From: Angiostrongylus vasorum
Taxonomy: Eukaryota > Nematoda > Chromadorea > Rhabditida > Metastrongylidae
Length of the DNA: 64,000 nt
NCBI GenBank assembly: GCA_018806985.1
Contig: JADANN010000245.1
Coordinates: 744,001-808,000, forward strand
Reading direction: 5' to 3'
Shown here: one piece after another, positions 25,001-34,745 of the stretch
Position numbering within the stretch: the first letter of the stretch is position 1
Layout: each line of letters starts with the position of its first letter
The notes under the pieces: model-generated
Databases searched by the model: none
What the model was told of the DNA's origin: nothing
The model's input: only the letters and a program-made list of their open reading frames with translations
Made by a program: the position numbers and the translations under genes

Positions 25001-28000
25001 AACTCTGTTGTTTAATTGCTTTCATGTTCGAAATACGAGTGTTGACGCAAAAAGCGATAAACTGTTTCAGAAGTTTCGAGAAATCAGAATTTCATTTTAG
25101 TATAATAGAAAAACCTGTATGTTGTTTGCAAAAACTGGGTTCTATTGGTTTTTATTTCAACTAATAAACTATACTCTTACCTGAGATATGCTGCTTTTAA
25201 ACATAAAACACCTACAATTTCCGCACCGTCTAAACCGCATTTGACTTATACGGTCACGAATATGGAATGCTGTAGATGAAATTAAGCAAGTTCACCTCCA
25301 TTTCTTCGTACTTTAGGCTCAGAGAAAGTGGAAGAAACTTTACGAAAAAGTTGAATTAAGCAGGAAGACGTACTACAATGCGTGTCGTCAGGAGAAATCT
25401 GCTTTAGTGAATCTTAGTAACAGCCAGGCTGATCTGTCGTTGTCACAAGATGGCGCACAAAAGCTGCGTGATCGACTAGAGAAATGTCGTGAGGACGTAC
25501 GCAAATTTAAATCGGCTTATGAAAAAAATATTTCGGAAATCACTCAGTACAGGCATGTTTATTCACTGATTCTTCTTTTAATTGATCTACGAGGGTTTAA
25601 AGCTGTTAGATAGCTTTATGACGCAGTCTTGCTGTTTTTCTGGTAATTCTGCGGTTTCCATTTCTCTGATCTTGCCGTTTTTCGACTTTCTAAGTTGAAA
25701 ATATTCTTTTTCCTCCTGACTTTGTAACATTTTTTTTTCTATATGTTTTCCATTGTAGCTTAACTCCGACATTTAAAAAAAAACTGAGGTGTTGGAAGTT
25801 ATTATTTGCTGTGCAGCCGTACCTTACTGCGCTTGCCTTCTTCTTTTCCTGTTCTGTGCACCGTTGTTCTCTTATTTCTGACCTTGATAAATGTTGCGCT
25901 TTGAGTTCTGTTGCTTTTAGACGCAGGGCATTCTCTTGGACAGGAATGGGAATTTTTCATCCAGTTTTTTGATCCGTCTTTGTTAAACGGAATTTTGAAG
26001 CGTAGTTACATTTGATCCTTATTAAAAGACAAGTGTGTAAAATAAAATTTGTCATGGCATGCAGACGCTGCTAACCAAATCTCAATGATTTTCTTAACTT
26101 TTTCTTTCACTGGTCGCATTTCCCTATGGAATAGATACTGACAATATTTTTTAATGGTCGATTTTGACTATGGAATAGAAGCTGGCAAGATGGCATTTAA
26201 AATCGGTGGCTAGAGAAAGAACCAAACGAGCAGATGCACTGCTATGACGTGTGGCTTAGGCAAATTTTGGTTTTTTTTGGCTTGTTAATTTGGGCTACGG
26301 TTCTTTTTCGAGACAGAATTGTTGTATCTAAATGTGCTGGTCGAAATTGTTTACATACCAGGGAGTTGTTCAAGCGTTAAAAATTTTTTTCTTGAATTTC
26401 AAACAACCCTTAGACACGCCATAGTAAAGTGCGTTACAGGATTTTTTTGTGTGGTCAAGTACGGAATTCGAGCAATCGTCTGCTAAACGTAGCTGCTCCG
26501 TATAGGAAGGATATCATATCACGTCATGTACATCTCGAATAAGCATGGCCTACCATTATTTGTAGCGCTTCGCTGTCATGACATGGGCGTCGAAACATAC
26601 GAGCATCAAAGCTAACATATCTTCAATTATCTTCTACTATTCTACTTTGATGAAAGATTACAAAACCAGCCGGAAGAACATCTACCACGACGCAGTAGTT
26701 GCGAGAGCACTTGGAATGATCGGTTTCACAATAGTTGAGGAGTTGGTCAGGCGTTAGTTTGCATATTGTTGTTCTCCCATGCTTACAATAGAAGAAATTC
26801 TAAACATAGTGGCATTAAGTAAGAGTTCACTGCTTCAATCACGTCAAGACCTGCCCTCTTTTCAACTGCAACGGATAGAACAGCTACTAAATCGCCCTGT
26901 TCTGAACTCACACTATCGTAACGTTCTTTTGTGCTGCTAGTGTAACTGACGAGGCAAGCCCTATTAGGAACAGTTTTGTTTGTCTAATGTTGTGGAAAAA
27001 GCGGTCGTGTTAAGCTCGAGTTTGCCTCCTTAATGGCTCGAAAGCACTCATCTACGACGAGCTCTTCACGACTGGAAACGCTAAACTGGAAAGCGGTTCC
27101 ATATCCTAAGTATAGTTCGAACACAGCAACAACATCATTCTGGTTTTTTACGAGCTGTGAAAATCCCTTTCACGGGAAGCACTTCCTCTATATCGGGACT
27201 TGAGCAATTCGTTGACGCCCAGCCGCTCTAATTAGATGGGAAAACATCTACTCTCTATCATAAAGTTTAGTTTAAATGGTCCACTAGTGTAGTAGTTCAT
27301 TCGTAGACTGAGAGATCTTATTGACATCAAACTAACAGAAAACATGAAAGTGCTCCCTTAATTTTCCAAGTTATACCGTATCGAGGTGGTACCACCCATA
27401 TAATTGGGTTACGTCTTAACCGTTTATTAAAAAGTGACATTTATATGGTTTCCTCTCTAAAAATTTCTGATTATACTGTGCTGTTTGGAAACAATCGCGG
27501 GATTTGTAATTTCACTTTTCTTATGTTTTAGCAACAGCTTATTTTTGAATGTTGTATTATTACACATCAGTTCAAACCTTGTTCTGTGGGTTTTCGCTGC
27601 GTATAATTGAATTGCAATATAAAATGTATTTTCGGCAAATCTTATGGGTTAGAAACTGAGATGTTAAAACAGCCAACTTCGACAGATCTGCATCTACAAT
27701 TTCAAAATCGGTTTCATTCAGCGCAGACCGCTCCAAAGATCAAAGAGGCATGGGGCCAAGACAGTGTTGATGAATTCACAGTGGAACGTTGGTTTGGAAA
27801 ATTTTGTCATGGCGAAATCAACGTTGAAGGTGAGGAGCGCCGTGAGCGTTCTTCTGTTATAGACGGCGATGAACTGGAAGCTTTACTGAGTGTAAATACA
27901 GGAGCAACTGTTCGAGGAGTCGCAGTTCTCGCGTCAACTGTTTCGTAGCATCCAAAGAGGATTTGAAAGTCGAAGATGCTCGATGGATGAATGCCACACA

Positions 28001-30955
28001 ATTTGACAAGACGTCACTCTACCAAAGCTGCGAAGATTGAAGGAGTTGGGCCACGAAGCTCCCCCTCGTCCACCATACATTCGTGGCCTTCGTCTACCGA
28101 ATACCATTTCTTCCAACATGTCGGGAACTCACATAAAAAATGTTTCAGAGACCAAGCTTCCTTCAACGACTTCATCGCCTCCTTGTTTCCAGAGTTTTAA
28201 GAAAGCAAGATAAATAAACTTGCCTCTTGTTGGCAAAGATTTGTACATCCTAATGGTTCTTGTTAAGATCAATGAAGTTTATTCTGAGCTGAGATATGCC
28301 GTTTTAAAGGTACAGGTTTGAAATTTTGCCTTGATTTCCGAACAACCTAATGTTTACATACTCATACTCCTTAATATTATTACATCTTTTCTCTTTTTCT
28401 ATCTTCCTTTCATAGTTTTTCTTTCCTAATATGCAGTGATATATTTTTGATTCTACATTTTCTCAAACACTTCTTATCTTTTCCTAGATATTAGCCGTAT
28501 CTGTGCTTCCTGAGCTGAAAAGAGCTGTATGAAACGAATGTATGCAACATTATACCTATTGTGGTATAGGCGCAGTTGTCATTGGAATGATTCAAAAGAG
28601 AGTTTATATCAGAATTTTTCTCACTCCTTAAAAGCATTAAGTAGATGATTTTTGGCTCCTCGTTATCTTTCCATGTATCGTCGTAAAGTAGCTAAGTGCG
28701 CATTGACAAAAGTTCTCCATAATATTACCAGCAAATGTTGTCTGCCACTAAGCAAACACATCGTAAAGGCTGATGTTTTACGGCAGCTGTCATTTAGAAG
28801 CCGTCGTTACTGAATTATATCTGAAGAATTTCAGGGCTCCTTATATCGAAGACATGACGTATGAATTCGAAAAGTGCCAAGCAATGGAAATGAAACGCAG
28901 CAAATTTCTCGTCGAAATGATGTCCGCCACACAACAAGTGCTCGTTGATTTAGCTCGAAATAACAAGTTAGTGCTAGAAAAGAAATAAAATGGTGTTTAG
29001 TACTGTAGGAAATGGTTTCGTTCGAAGTGGGGAATACCCACTTCGAACGAAACCTTTCATAACTGCGGGTTTGGTGGATTGAAAGCATATTCGCCTACTC
29101 TCCTAATGAACGGATTTTGTGCAGACTGAGGTGGAGGCATACAGAACTCGATAGCATAGGGAGCTTTTTGAACATCTAAATTTTTGCTTCGTTTCTGATA
29201 TCTCGGCGTACTTACATTGCTTTTATGAATTCGTTGAAGCGATGAATGAAGAGCCGTATGATTTGTGAGACGATGGCGCCGTACTAGGCAAAGTGCATCT
29301 TTGGTGCAAGGTATAATATCGTGGCGACAGTCGCACAAAGAAAACCTATCTGTGATCGAAGGTAGATAACAGGTGAACAAGATAAGAGAAATCGAATCTG
29401 ATGTGGAGATTATTCGAAAAACTATCAGCTAATAAAAATGTGGTCGAGATGGATACATGCAAAGACTGGGCAGATAGAAAATGTAGAAAGAGAACATTTA
29501 CAAAAACAGCGATAATTGGCACCCCAAAAACGTCTTACCTTAAAGATTTTCGCAGCGCTAAAAATAAGTGCTAAGATATTTTACCACTTTTTTTGCTGAT
29601 AATTCTTAGTATTAGGGAATTTTTAGGCGTTCTTCTTGCTTTCTGGTGCCCTAATAAAACTCTCGCACTAAAAAGTTGGGCTAGGTAGTAATTGATGTTC
29701 TCAACAACCCTACGGAGCACTACTCAACTAATGCACATTGGTAGAGAAAAGAAACACACTGTGCTTCTATCCTTTCATATTCGGTATAGCGTTGGAGCTG
29801 TCATGTAAAAGTCCGTCGTGAAAACGGCTCGAGAAATTTGAATAAAGGTCAGAATGAATTAGAATTGAGCTTAAAACTATTTAAGACACCTTATTTTTTG
29901 ATGAGGACGTTCTCAAAACTATTTAGATTGATTCATTTGATTATAAAAACGTTAAGTCCGATTAGCATACCTGGATTATAAGGCTGATTATTAATGGTAA
30001 TATAGAAATGTGTACAGTTGTGGAAAGTTAAGTTGAAGTGAACGGTGAGGTATTCGTTTAGGTTTAACTGTAATTTTAGTTATCTGTTTTTTCTTTACTC
30101 TTTTGTTTATGAGTGAATTGTACTAGCGAACTCTATACTCATTGAACTTTACGGACCTCTGTAACGTCGACACATTCCATCGCGCTATGATCGTGAAAAG
30201 AGCTCATAAAATCCGTTATATTCCATGAGAAGAAACATGACTCGAACATCATAAATTTCCTTAGTCGTTAGTTTTTGAGAGTGTTATTCCTTCAATTATG
30301 GTCTTCACACGAGAAAACCGATTGAATATTTAGATTTGCTCAACTACATTCAAATCTAGAGAGCGTACTACGATCGTGCGACGAGAACGCTTTGACGAGC
30401 GACCTCCAAGCATGGTCTTCTATCAATGGAAAGGACGCACAAACGGAATGGCCGGCTTTCGAGGATTATACGGAGTCGTTGCGAACGATTGCGTCAAAGA
30501 GTGGAAGCACAAGTTCGAACACAGTTATACTAACCAAACAGATAACGAAGACTGACGACATACCTGGGCCAGCTACTGTTTCGGCCCCTTGTAGTGACAA
30601 TGGCAAGAATAGTGATACGGACACAAATACGTTCGATAGTCGCAAAAATGCCGTACACAAAATGAAACCTCAGTTCGGACAGCGAAATACGGACAGACAG
30701 TGGGAGACCAGAGATTCGCCTACTCTCTCTACAACTACACCTGACTCGGCAAAATACGGTGACTTTGAAGAGCTCCACACAAAATCGATCGCCACTGTGT
30801 TATATGACTATAATCGTCTTGAAAACGATGAGATTTCTCTGCAGAAAGGTGAAACAATTGAAGTCCTCACAGATGCAGATTCCTTGGGTTGGTGTACTGG
30901 ACGTAAAAACGGAGAGATTGGTCTATTCCCGGCGAGCTACGTGCAAGTTGTGTAA
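19020..30955 (+). CDS. sdpn-1: Syndapin/PACSIN family F-BAR and SH3 protein (seven exons)
   Basis: Membrane-bending adaptor that links the plasma membrane and endosomes to dynamin, N-WASP and actin in endocytosis and recycling (family knowledge). I join exons 19020-19091, 19875-20018, 20464-20544, 20693-20791, 25317-25546, 28835-28966 and 30334-30955. All boundaries are GT-AG and phases agree, giving 1,380 nt, 459 residues plus stop, close to the usual 440-490. Residues 1-24 contain FWEIGAYKNNVRRIK, aligning with the FWEVGNYKRTVKRI start of PACSINs. The F-BAR domain covers about residues 10-300 (ERADIEAKYGKTM, REAEEGFER, RLEKCREDVRKFKSAYEKN, WPAFEDY). Residues 300-403 are a Ser/Thr-rich linker. 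The SH3 domain is 404-459 (VLYDY, GWCTGR, GLFPASYVQVV). No NPF motif is present in the linker, unlike vertebrate PACSIN1 and 2. Introns 4 (4.5 kb) and 5 (3.3 kb) are inflated by transposons. The symbol is by family resemblance to the C. elegans gene. Confidence 0.93.
19875..20018 (+). CDS. sdpn-1: Syndapin exon 2
   Basis: Residues 25-72, DGIDELDDFMKMARERADIE through SGCIK. The frame is open further left, but the acceptor GATTCCAG just before GAC gives an exact alignment of RRIK-DGIDEL with the family's KRID-DGHRL. The donor is GTAGTT, phase 0. Confidence 0.88.
20464..20544 (+). CDS. sdpn-1: Syndapin exon 3
   Basis: Residues 73-99, RAWLQVLEEAEVMSVQHNRV and six more; too short to stand out as an open frame. 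It matches the conserved KAW...EAE.VS..H segment of the F-BAR domain. Acceptor ATTATAG, donor GAG before GTGAAA, both phases 0. Confidence 0.88.
20693..20791 (+). CDS. sdpn-1: Syndapin exon 4
   Basis: Residues 100-132, VLKTLALYRKENYHPSAF then APKEIREAEEGFER. The KEIREAEEGF run is a strong match to the KETKEAEDGF signature of PACSINs. Acceptor TAATCAG, donor AGG before GTAAAT. Confidence 0.92.
22023..22440 (+). mobile_element. Repeat L, near-full copy in syndapin intron 4
   Basis: About 400 bp that recurs in reverse at 34,300-34,745, with half-copies at 1,690 and 24,655. Shared blocks are CATCGTGGCTGGGAGGTGTT, GCTGAGAAGGAGTCC, GTCGCATGGTGGCAAAT and GCTGACCTCGGGACTTCA. The 3' ends finish in short tandem words (ATCCAAAT at 24.8 kb, TATCAAG at 34.3 kb when read in element sense), a habit of CR1/L2-like LINE 3' ends and SINEs that parasitise them. 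No coding capacity is visible, so this is a LINE 3' end or a SINE. Confidence 0.65.
22780..22998 (+). mobile_element. tRNA-derived SINE, copy e, 5'-truncated
   Basis: Carries the SINE body (CAAACCAAGCTCTCCATCCC, CTTGTCTGGGAGGATGAA, CATCGGTTGGTTCCCGCAAG, ATTCAGTCATCTCTACAATG) and part of the tail, but the A box is not visible and the B-box region is degraded. It lies in intron 4 of the syndapin gene in the sense orientation. Confidence 0.7.
24305..24516 (-). mobile_element. R3 element with terminal inverted repeats (copy 3)
   Basis: The ends form an imperfect inverted repeat of about 30 bp: GTACCTTATTTCGTTGA at the left against TCAATGAAATAAGGTATAC at the right, with inner parts also pairing (CTAAGGCGA against TCGTCTTAG). 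Inside is the R3 core in reverse (AACGTTTCGGCGTCTTTGTC). This copy shows that R3 is a MITE-like DNA element of about 210 bp, or contains one. Confidence 0.65.
24655..24856 (+). mobile_element. Repeat L, 3' half
   Basis: Matches the second half of the 22 kb copy (GGTGACGACCCGGGGCAGAC, GCTGACCTCGGGACTTCAGG, GGCGAGCCATCCAAGTATCC). It ends in repeated ATCCAAAT words, the tail of the element. Confidence 0.65.
25317..25546 (+). CDS. sdpn-1: Syndapin exon 5
   Basis: Residues 133 to most of 209: AQRKWKKLYEKVELSRKTYY, then ACRQEKSA, and the coiled-coil RLEKCREDVRKFKSAYEKN. It ends in phase 2 with CA before GTACAG; the next exon supplies G to complete a glutamine. Acceptor TACTTTAG. Confidence 0.9.
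27607..28352 (+). pseudogene. Mariner (irritans-like) transposase, internally deleted
   Basis: The first part encodes a mariner N-terminal DNA-binding region: QNRFHSAQTAPKIKEAWGQD, VERWFGKFCHGEINVEGEE, SSVIDGDELEALL. After a frameshift comes a KMLDGWMPHNLTR-like segment equivalent to the family's KLD.WVPHELT. The sequence then jumps to the C-terminal part (PPRPPYI, YHFFQHVGN, FIASLFPEF), so most of the catalytic core with its first two aspartates is missing. The 3' terminus ends TTGATTTCCGAACAACCTA, like a mariner terminal repeat; I could not find the matching 5' end. It lies in syndapin intron 5 and is non-functional. Confidence 0.8.
28835..28966 (+). CDS. sdpn-1: Syndapin exon 6
   Basis: Residues 209 to part of 253: APYIEDMTYEFEKCQAMEMK then RSKFLVEMMSATQQVLVDLA. 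It matches the QYMENMEQVFEQCQ...EEKR part of the family F-BAR. Acceptor AATTTCAG, donor AACAA before GTTAGT (phase 2). Confidence 0.92.
29014..29054. repeat. Perfect 18-bp hairpin in syndapin intron 6
   Basis: GGTTTCGTTCGAAGTGGG at 29,014-29,031 is followed by the 5-base loop GAATA and its exact reverse complement at 29,037-29,054. Outside, GAAA and TTTC can extend the stem past one bulged T. It could be a small foldback insertion; the stem is short for an animal miRNA precursor. Confidence 0.75.
29057..29433 (-). other. Unidentified antisense open frame inside syndapin intron 6
   Basis: An open minus-strand frame of about 125 codons, with no ATG near its start. It contains CDCRHDIIPCTKDALCLV, then a stretch like KAPYAIEFCMPPPQSAQNPF and RRVGEYAFNPPNPQL before the stop. 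A strong donor-like AATGTAAGTACG lies in the middle, but using it with the nearest acceptor would shift frame. I do not recognise a family. It may be a transposon remnant or part of a nested gene. Confidence 0.25.
30334..30955 (+). CDS. sdpn-1: Syndapin exon 7 (last F-BAR helices, linker, SH3, stop)
   Basis: Starts behind AATATTTAG with an A that completes the lysine codon from exon 6, then FAQLHSNLESVLRSC. It encodes the end of the F-BAR domain (WPAFEDY at 292-298), the linker and the whole SH3 domain, and stops with TAA at 30,953-30,955. Confidence 0.95.
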
Positions 30956-31030
30956 TTACGGAGAAAGGTGGATTTCTTTAAAAGACAACCTTTCTTCATT
31001 CGTCTGTGGTTTATATCATTGCATATATTT

Positions 31031-31036
31031 ATTAAA
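31031..31036 (+). terminator. Candidate poly(A) signal of the syndapin gene
   Basis: ATTAAA, a common variant hexamer, 76 bases after the syndapin stop, in an AT-rich 3' region. Confidence 0.45.
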
Positions 31037-31299
31037 TATATCCTGATAAGCTATTGGTCGATTTAGTCATCCTCTTATTTTCACTATTATGTGCAGAGTA
31101 GAAAATTATTTCCATGTGTTAATTCCTCCTTTGAATTCATTTCTATTCATTTTTCTTTTTGACTATATTTATAGTTGTGTTCTATATTTCTCGGGAAGTA
31201 TTTGCTTTGGGATATATCATATGTTGTCAGCGAACACAAGTGTCATTGTTTCTTGTCACAGAAAATTACTTTTTTCTGTCGAAATCTTGTCATAAGCAC

Positions 31300-31305
31300 T
31301 TTATT
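31300..31305 (-). terminator. Candidate poly(A) signal of the HAD phosphatase gene
   Basis: TTTATT on the plus strand reads AATAAA on the minus strand, about 85 bases past the HAD stop codon and inside the short convergent intergenic space. Confidence 0.5.
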
Positions 31306-31389
31306 TCAAAAACTACAAGTGGTTGGAGATCTGTGTACTAGAGGGAACCTCACATGCATTAAGAAAAGCGCGACAACAAGCCAGTTGTT

Positions 31390-32273
31390 TTATGCTATAT
31401 CCGTGAGTTCTTCACCTCCTAGGAATATTGGTAAAAGATTCCCTACATGAGGAATCAAAATGTCAGCATGTGGTCCGAGGTGATCGAGGCCACCAACACC
31501 AGAAAGAACACCAACAGCGGTTCCTAGGCCAGCCGATCGAGCCATTCCAATGTCGGCTAGTGTATCGCCCACCATAACGGCATTCTCTGGTGCCACTTGT
31601 AAAACTCGACATATGGATTCGGCATTGTGAGGATGGGGTTTTGGCTTTGATCCAGGATCGTCGCCACACACAACGATATCAACAAGATCTTCAACGTTAA
31701 ACCATCGGAGCATGGATACTGTGTTCGTCCGGTTGTCGGCTGTACACATTGCTATTTTTATGTCGTTGTTCCTTAGTGTTTTGAACAATGATCGCATGTC
31801 ATGAATTGCTCGTAGCGTGGATGGGCTTCTAGACTGGCTGTCTTTGATGCATTTCTCGACTACATCGAGTTTATGAACATCATTGACTCCATTTTGTACG
31901 AGTAGTTTTTGCATCTCGACTTTAATCTGCTGCATCGTTCCCTCGGCGAGAAGTCCAGGTCGTACCTTCTCTTCAACTGGGCAAATTCCAAGTAGCTGAT
32001 ACACTTTCGGTGACAAAAGCAGCCCTGTTTCTTGTTCTAGCCGTTTCGCTGTGTCGATGGCCCATGGAATCCACATTGAGTGGAAGCAGATCAGAGTACC
32101 ATCTTTGTCGAAGATTATCAAGCCCGGTTTTTCGGAGCTTGCTGCGCCTGCCTCAGTCCTTGATCTGGTCTTCGTCGTCAGAAGTCGACGTGACGGTTCG
32201 TGTAGCTGTCGGTGCGCCAGCGCTGTAGCCAGTAGAATTGTCGTTGTCGACGGTTTGCCCAGTGAGATCCGCG
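31390..32273 (-). CDS. HAD-superfamily phosphatase, phosphoglycolate phosphatase-like (3' exon, 5' exon not found)
   Basis: Haloacid dehalogenase fold phosphomonoesterase; substrate not predictable. One exon encodes 293 residues to TAA. All four HAD motifs are present: motif I FDKDGTL (residues 54-60 of this exon; both aspartates of DxD, D55 and D57), motif II threonine in AMCTADN, motif III lysine in SKPKPHPH, motif IV VGDTLADIGMARSAG. Between motifs I and II lies a helical cap, as in subclass I phosphatases. The frame stays open 50 codons upstream of motif I with ILLATALAHRQLHEPSRRLL, basic and acid-poor, which could be a mitochondrial presequence (inference). No ATG precedes motif I in frame; a good acceptor (GGTTTCAG, CTGAAAC on plus at 32,274-32,280) suggests an upstream exon supplies the start. 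It is convergent with the syndapin gene. Confidence 0.9.
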
Positions 32274-32289
32274 CTGAAACCGATCATTC

Positions 32290-33640
32290 TGTCTACTGGA
32301 AGCCGTTAAATATTCGGAAGAAAAGTTGTTCTCGTCGCTTTTTTTGCATTATAAGTTATACTTATTTCTCCTGCTTCTTCAAATGATGAGACTAAGGGCT
32401 ATCTAATATTCGTTTACGGTATGGAATAGAACGGATATCCCTAAGATATTATCAACTGATTCATCCGAATAGTTGACGTAACGGATATTACTTCACACTA
32501 ATCATGCTAGCATGCTTATGACTGAACTGAAAACGATTTGGTTTATTAAAACTGCTTCCAAATAATCGTAATACTAAAAAGACTTTCAAGACTCATTTTC
32601 CTCTACATATAACTCTGTTCTGCTCATTTTAACTTTGGCACTTTCAATGTAGACATTGACGTTGTAGTACGAAAAGGACTTTGTTGCAAAACAAATGAAT
32701 AAAACATAACTTCGTTCTGAGTGGTTTCACGGAGGAATTGTCTGGTTCCGTAACTTTACACACAAAGGAATTTTGATACGAACAACTTGATCTTACTGGT
32801 CAGTTCAAAGGTTTCTTGCATCGAGAAAGCTAAACTTACCACACTTTTTTAGCAGAGCGCATTATTTGCGTTGTGAGGTTCATCTGAAGACGAAATGCAT
32901 TATTCTACATTAATAGAAGTATGATATTATGGAATGGTGGCGAGAACGAGTAACAAAATAAGTCGTACTAAAACGAAAGAAAACAAAAAACAGGAGAACT
33001 GAAGCATAGGAAGAGGAAGTTTTGGGCGTCAATCTTGTCCTTCTATGAACTATTAACAAACTATGGAAAGATAATATTCCTTTCTTTCTTGTTTTTTGTT
33101 TTTGCCTCTATCACTCATCGCAACCAGTTTATGATTTGCGATCTCTAGATTGATATGTGACATTAGTGAACTGAGCGGAAAACGAATCAGCGATCGTGTA
33201 TGACTAGAAGGACACTAAATGTATCACCACTTTTACTGTTCGTCAAGTGATTCGAAGAAGAGATTGCGCCAACAAAGTCTCTTTTTCGTACCTGTCATAC
33301 ACCTGAGTTCAGCAGCAGGTTCAGATCCTTTGAGACACTCATAACCAATCGAATTTTTTGTACAGCGATCTTCATGAATAAGTCTGGCTATCGGCATTTG
33401 ATTCTGTCACTGTACGATGTCATCCCGTGAGGTTCAGTCAGTGATGGCTTTTGTCACCCCGTTGTTGTGTGGACGCATCTTATGTCAGGGCTCGATTTTG
33501 ATGTCTTGACATATACCTGTTGTCACCTTGTGAAGAAAGGGAGTGTAACGTCCAAAAGGTTGGAACGGAGCCGTGTGTTCCTATCCCATCCATTATTTCT
33601 TTAATGCTGCTGTAAGATAACCAAATCTTTCATTTTTTGT
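32290..33640. other. No recognisable gene; probable 5' region of the HAD gene
   Basis: The missing first exon of the HAD gene should lie here or further right. Directly upstream of the acceptor an in-frame ATG leads a short peptide (MQKKRREQLFFRIFNGFQ) ended by two stops within 25 bases of the acceptor; no intron of plausible size removes both stops cleanly. I see nothing else. Confidence 0.3.
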
Positions 33641-34190
33641 TTATAGTTGGAAGTCGTTCATCACGTTGGTATCCGAAGAGATGGCTGTAGCATTTGATGA
33701 TCTTCGTTCAGGTCAGGCTAAATGGATCTCAAAGCGAAATCCTTTTTTCATGAACATTGTCTTGGTTAAGTCAAGGACTACTTTTTCCATAGGTGTTGTT
33801 AAAATCGACCAGCATTACTTTGGCACGGCTAATGATTGCTATAAAAACAATGTCAACAGCAAGGCAAGGATGGTCTAGTTGCGAGATACCAACATGTGTT
33901 CCCATCTCTTTCCCTTCTAGTTCCCGCATGGCGTTCTCAAGAGTGCCTCCAAGCTGTTTTGGTGAGATTATACTGGCTTGTCGAAACTCTCTCTTTAAAT
34001 CTATGACAGTGTTACTACAGAAAGGTGATATGTGCTGCTTGTGAACATGTAAGATAGGTCATGAAAGAATTCTGTGAGTAAAACAGGGACACCGTAGCAG
34101 CCCTGAGTATTAATGAGAGCTTCAGTATGATATAAATCGAATGCCTTTCTAAAGCAGGTGAAAGTGAGAAAAAAGTGGCATTCTTTTCTC
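33640..34190 (-). pseudogene. RTE-type retrotransposon relic C (reverse transcriptase palm)
   Basis: On the minus strand, from right to left: FRKAFDLYHTEALINTQGCY (block A), VIDLKREFRQASIISPKQLG (the KRGVRQGD block), GTLENAMRELEGKEMGTHVG, then LAVDIVFIA where the catalytic FADDIVLIT box should be, then LDLTKTMFMKKG and a MND remnant. The first catalytic aspartate of the YADD-like box is changed to valine, and stops and frameshifts occur, so it is inactive. The plus-strand open frame at 33,666 is its shadow. Confidence 0.85.
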
Positions 34191-34299
34191 ACACGATAGT
34201 TTAACGAGTTTCGTTATGACGTGGGTATTAACCATGGTGGATATGAATGTCAGAACACCGTCGAAGAAGTTTTCGTAAATCTTAGACATTTCCTTTTCT

Positions 34300-34745
34300 T
34301 GATACTTGATACTTGAACGGCTAGTTCTCACTGGTGTGCGGGCGCCAGCACAATCTCCATTTTTCGGAGATTTGCTGGCTAAGCCATTGTACTTCCCTGG
34401 AATCTCGAGGTCAGCCTGGCCAAAGTCTGCCCCAGGTCTTCATCCCCACGGGCAGTCGCAGCCCTTGTAGATCAGGGGGGAGATTTGCCACCATGCGACT
34501 TTGGTACCATTACTGTGGTGGACCCTGGTATTGGTTTACTGCTAGCTAGGCTTCCTGATGGAAGCGCAGGACTCCTTCTCAGCTTGGGAGACCCTGCCAG
34601 GGAGACGAATCCCCCGCTGTACATCGCAGTCCGGACACCCAGGAACACCTCCCAGCCACGATGAGGCGGTAAACCGTTGGGAAGGACACTTCCTTTTCGG
34701 AGTCATTATGGGTATTGAAGTTCGACCACCTTTAAATGGCAAGTG
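34300..34745 (-). mobile_element. Repeat L, reverse copy
   Basis: Reverse complement matches 22,045-22,440 along its full length (CATCGTGGCTGGGAGGTGTT, CTGAGAAGGAGTCCTGCGCT, GTCGCATGGTGGCAAATCTC, GGCAGACTTTGGCCAGGCTG). Its 3' tail is a tandem TATCAAG repeat at 34,300-34,318. The sequence is noticeably GC-richer than its surroundings and looks younger than the other copies. Confidence 0.7.

Noticed and set aside
32010..32386. Plus-strand open frames opposite the HAD exon
   Set aside because: Antisense shadow of a coding exon with all four HAD motifs.
33666..33878. Plus-strand open frame VSEEMAVAFDDLRSGQ as an exon
   Set aside because: The minus strand at the same place is a clear RTE reverse transcriptase relic; the plus frame is its shadow.
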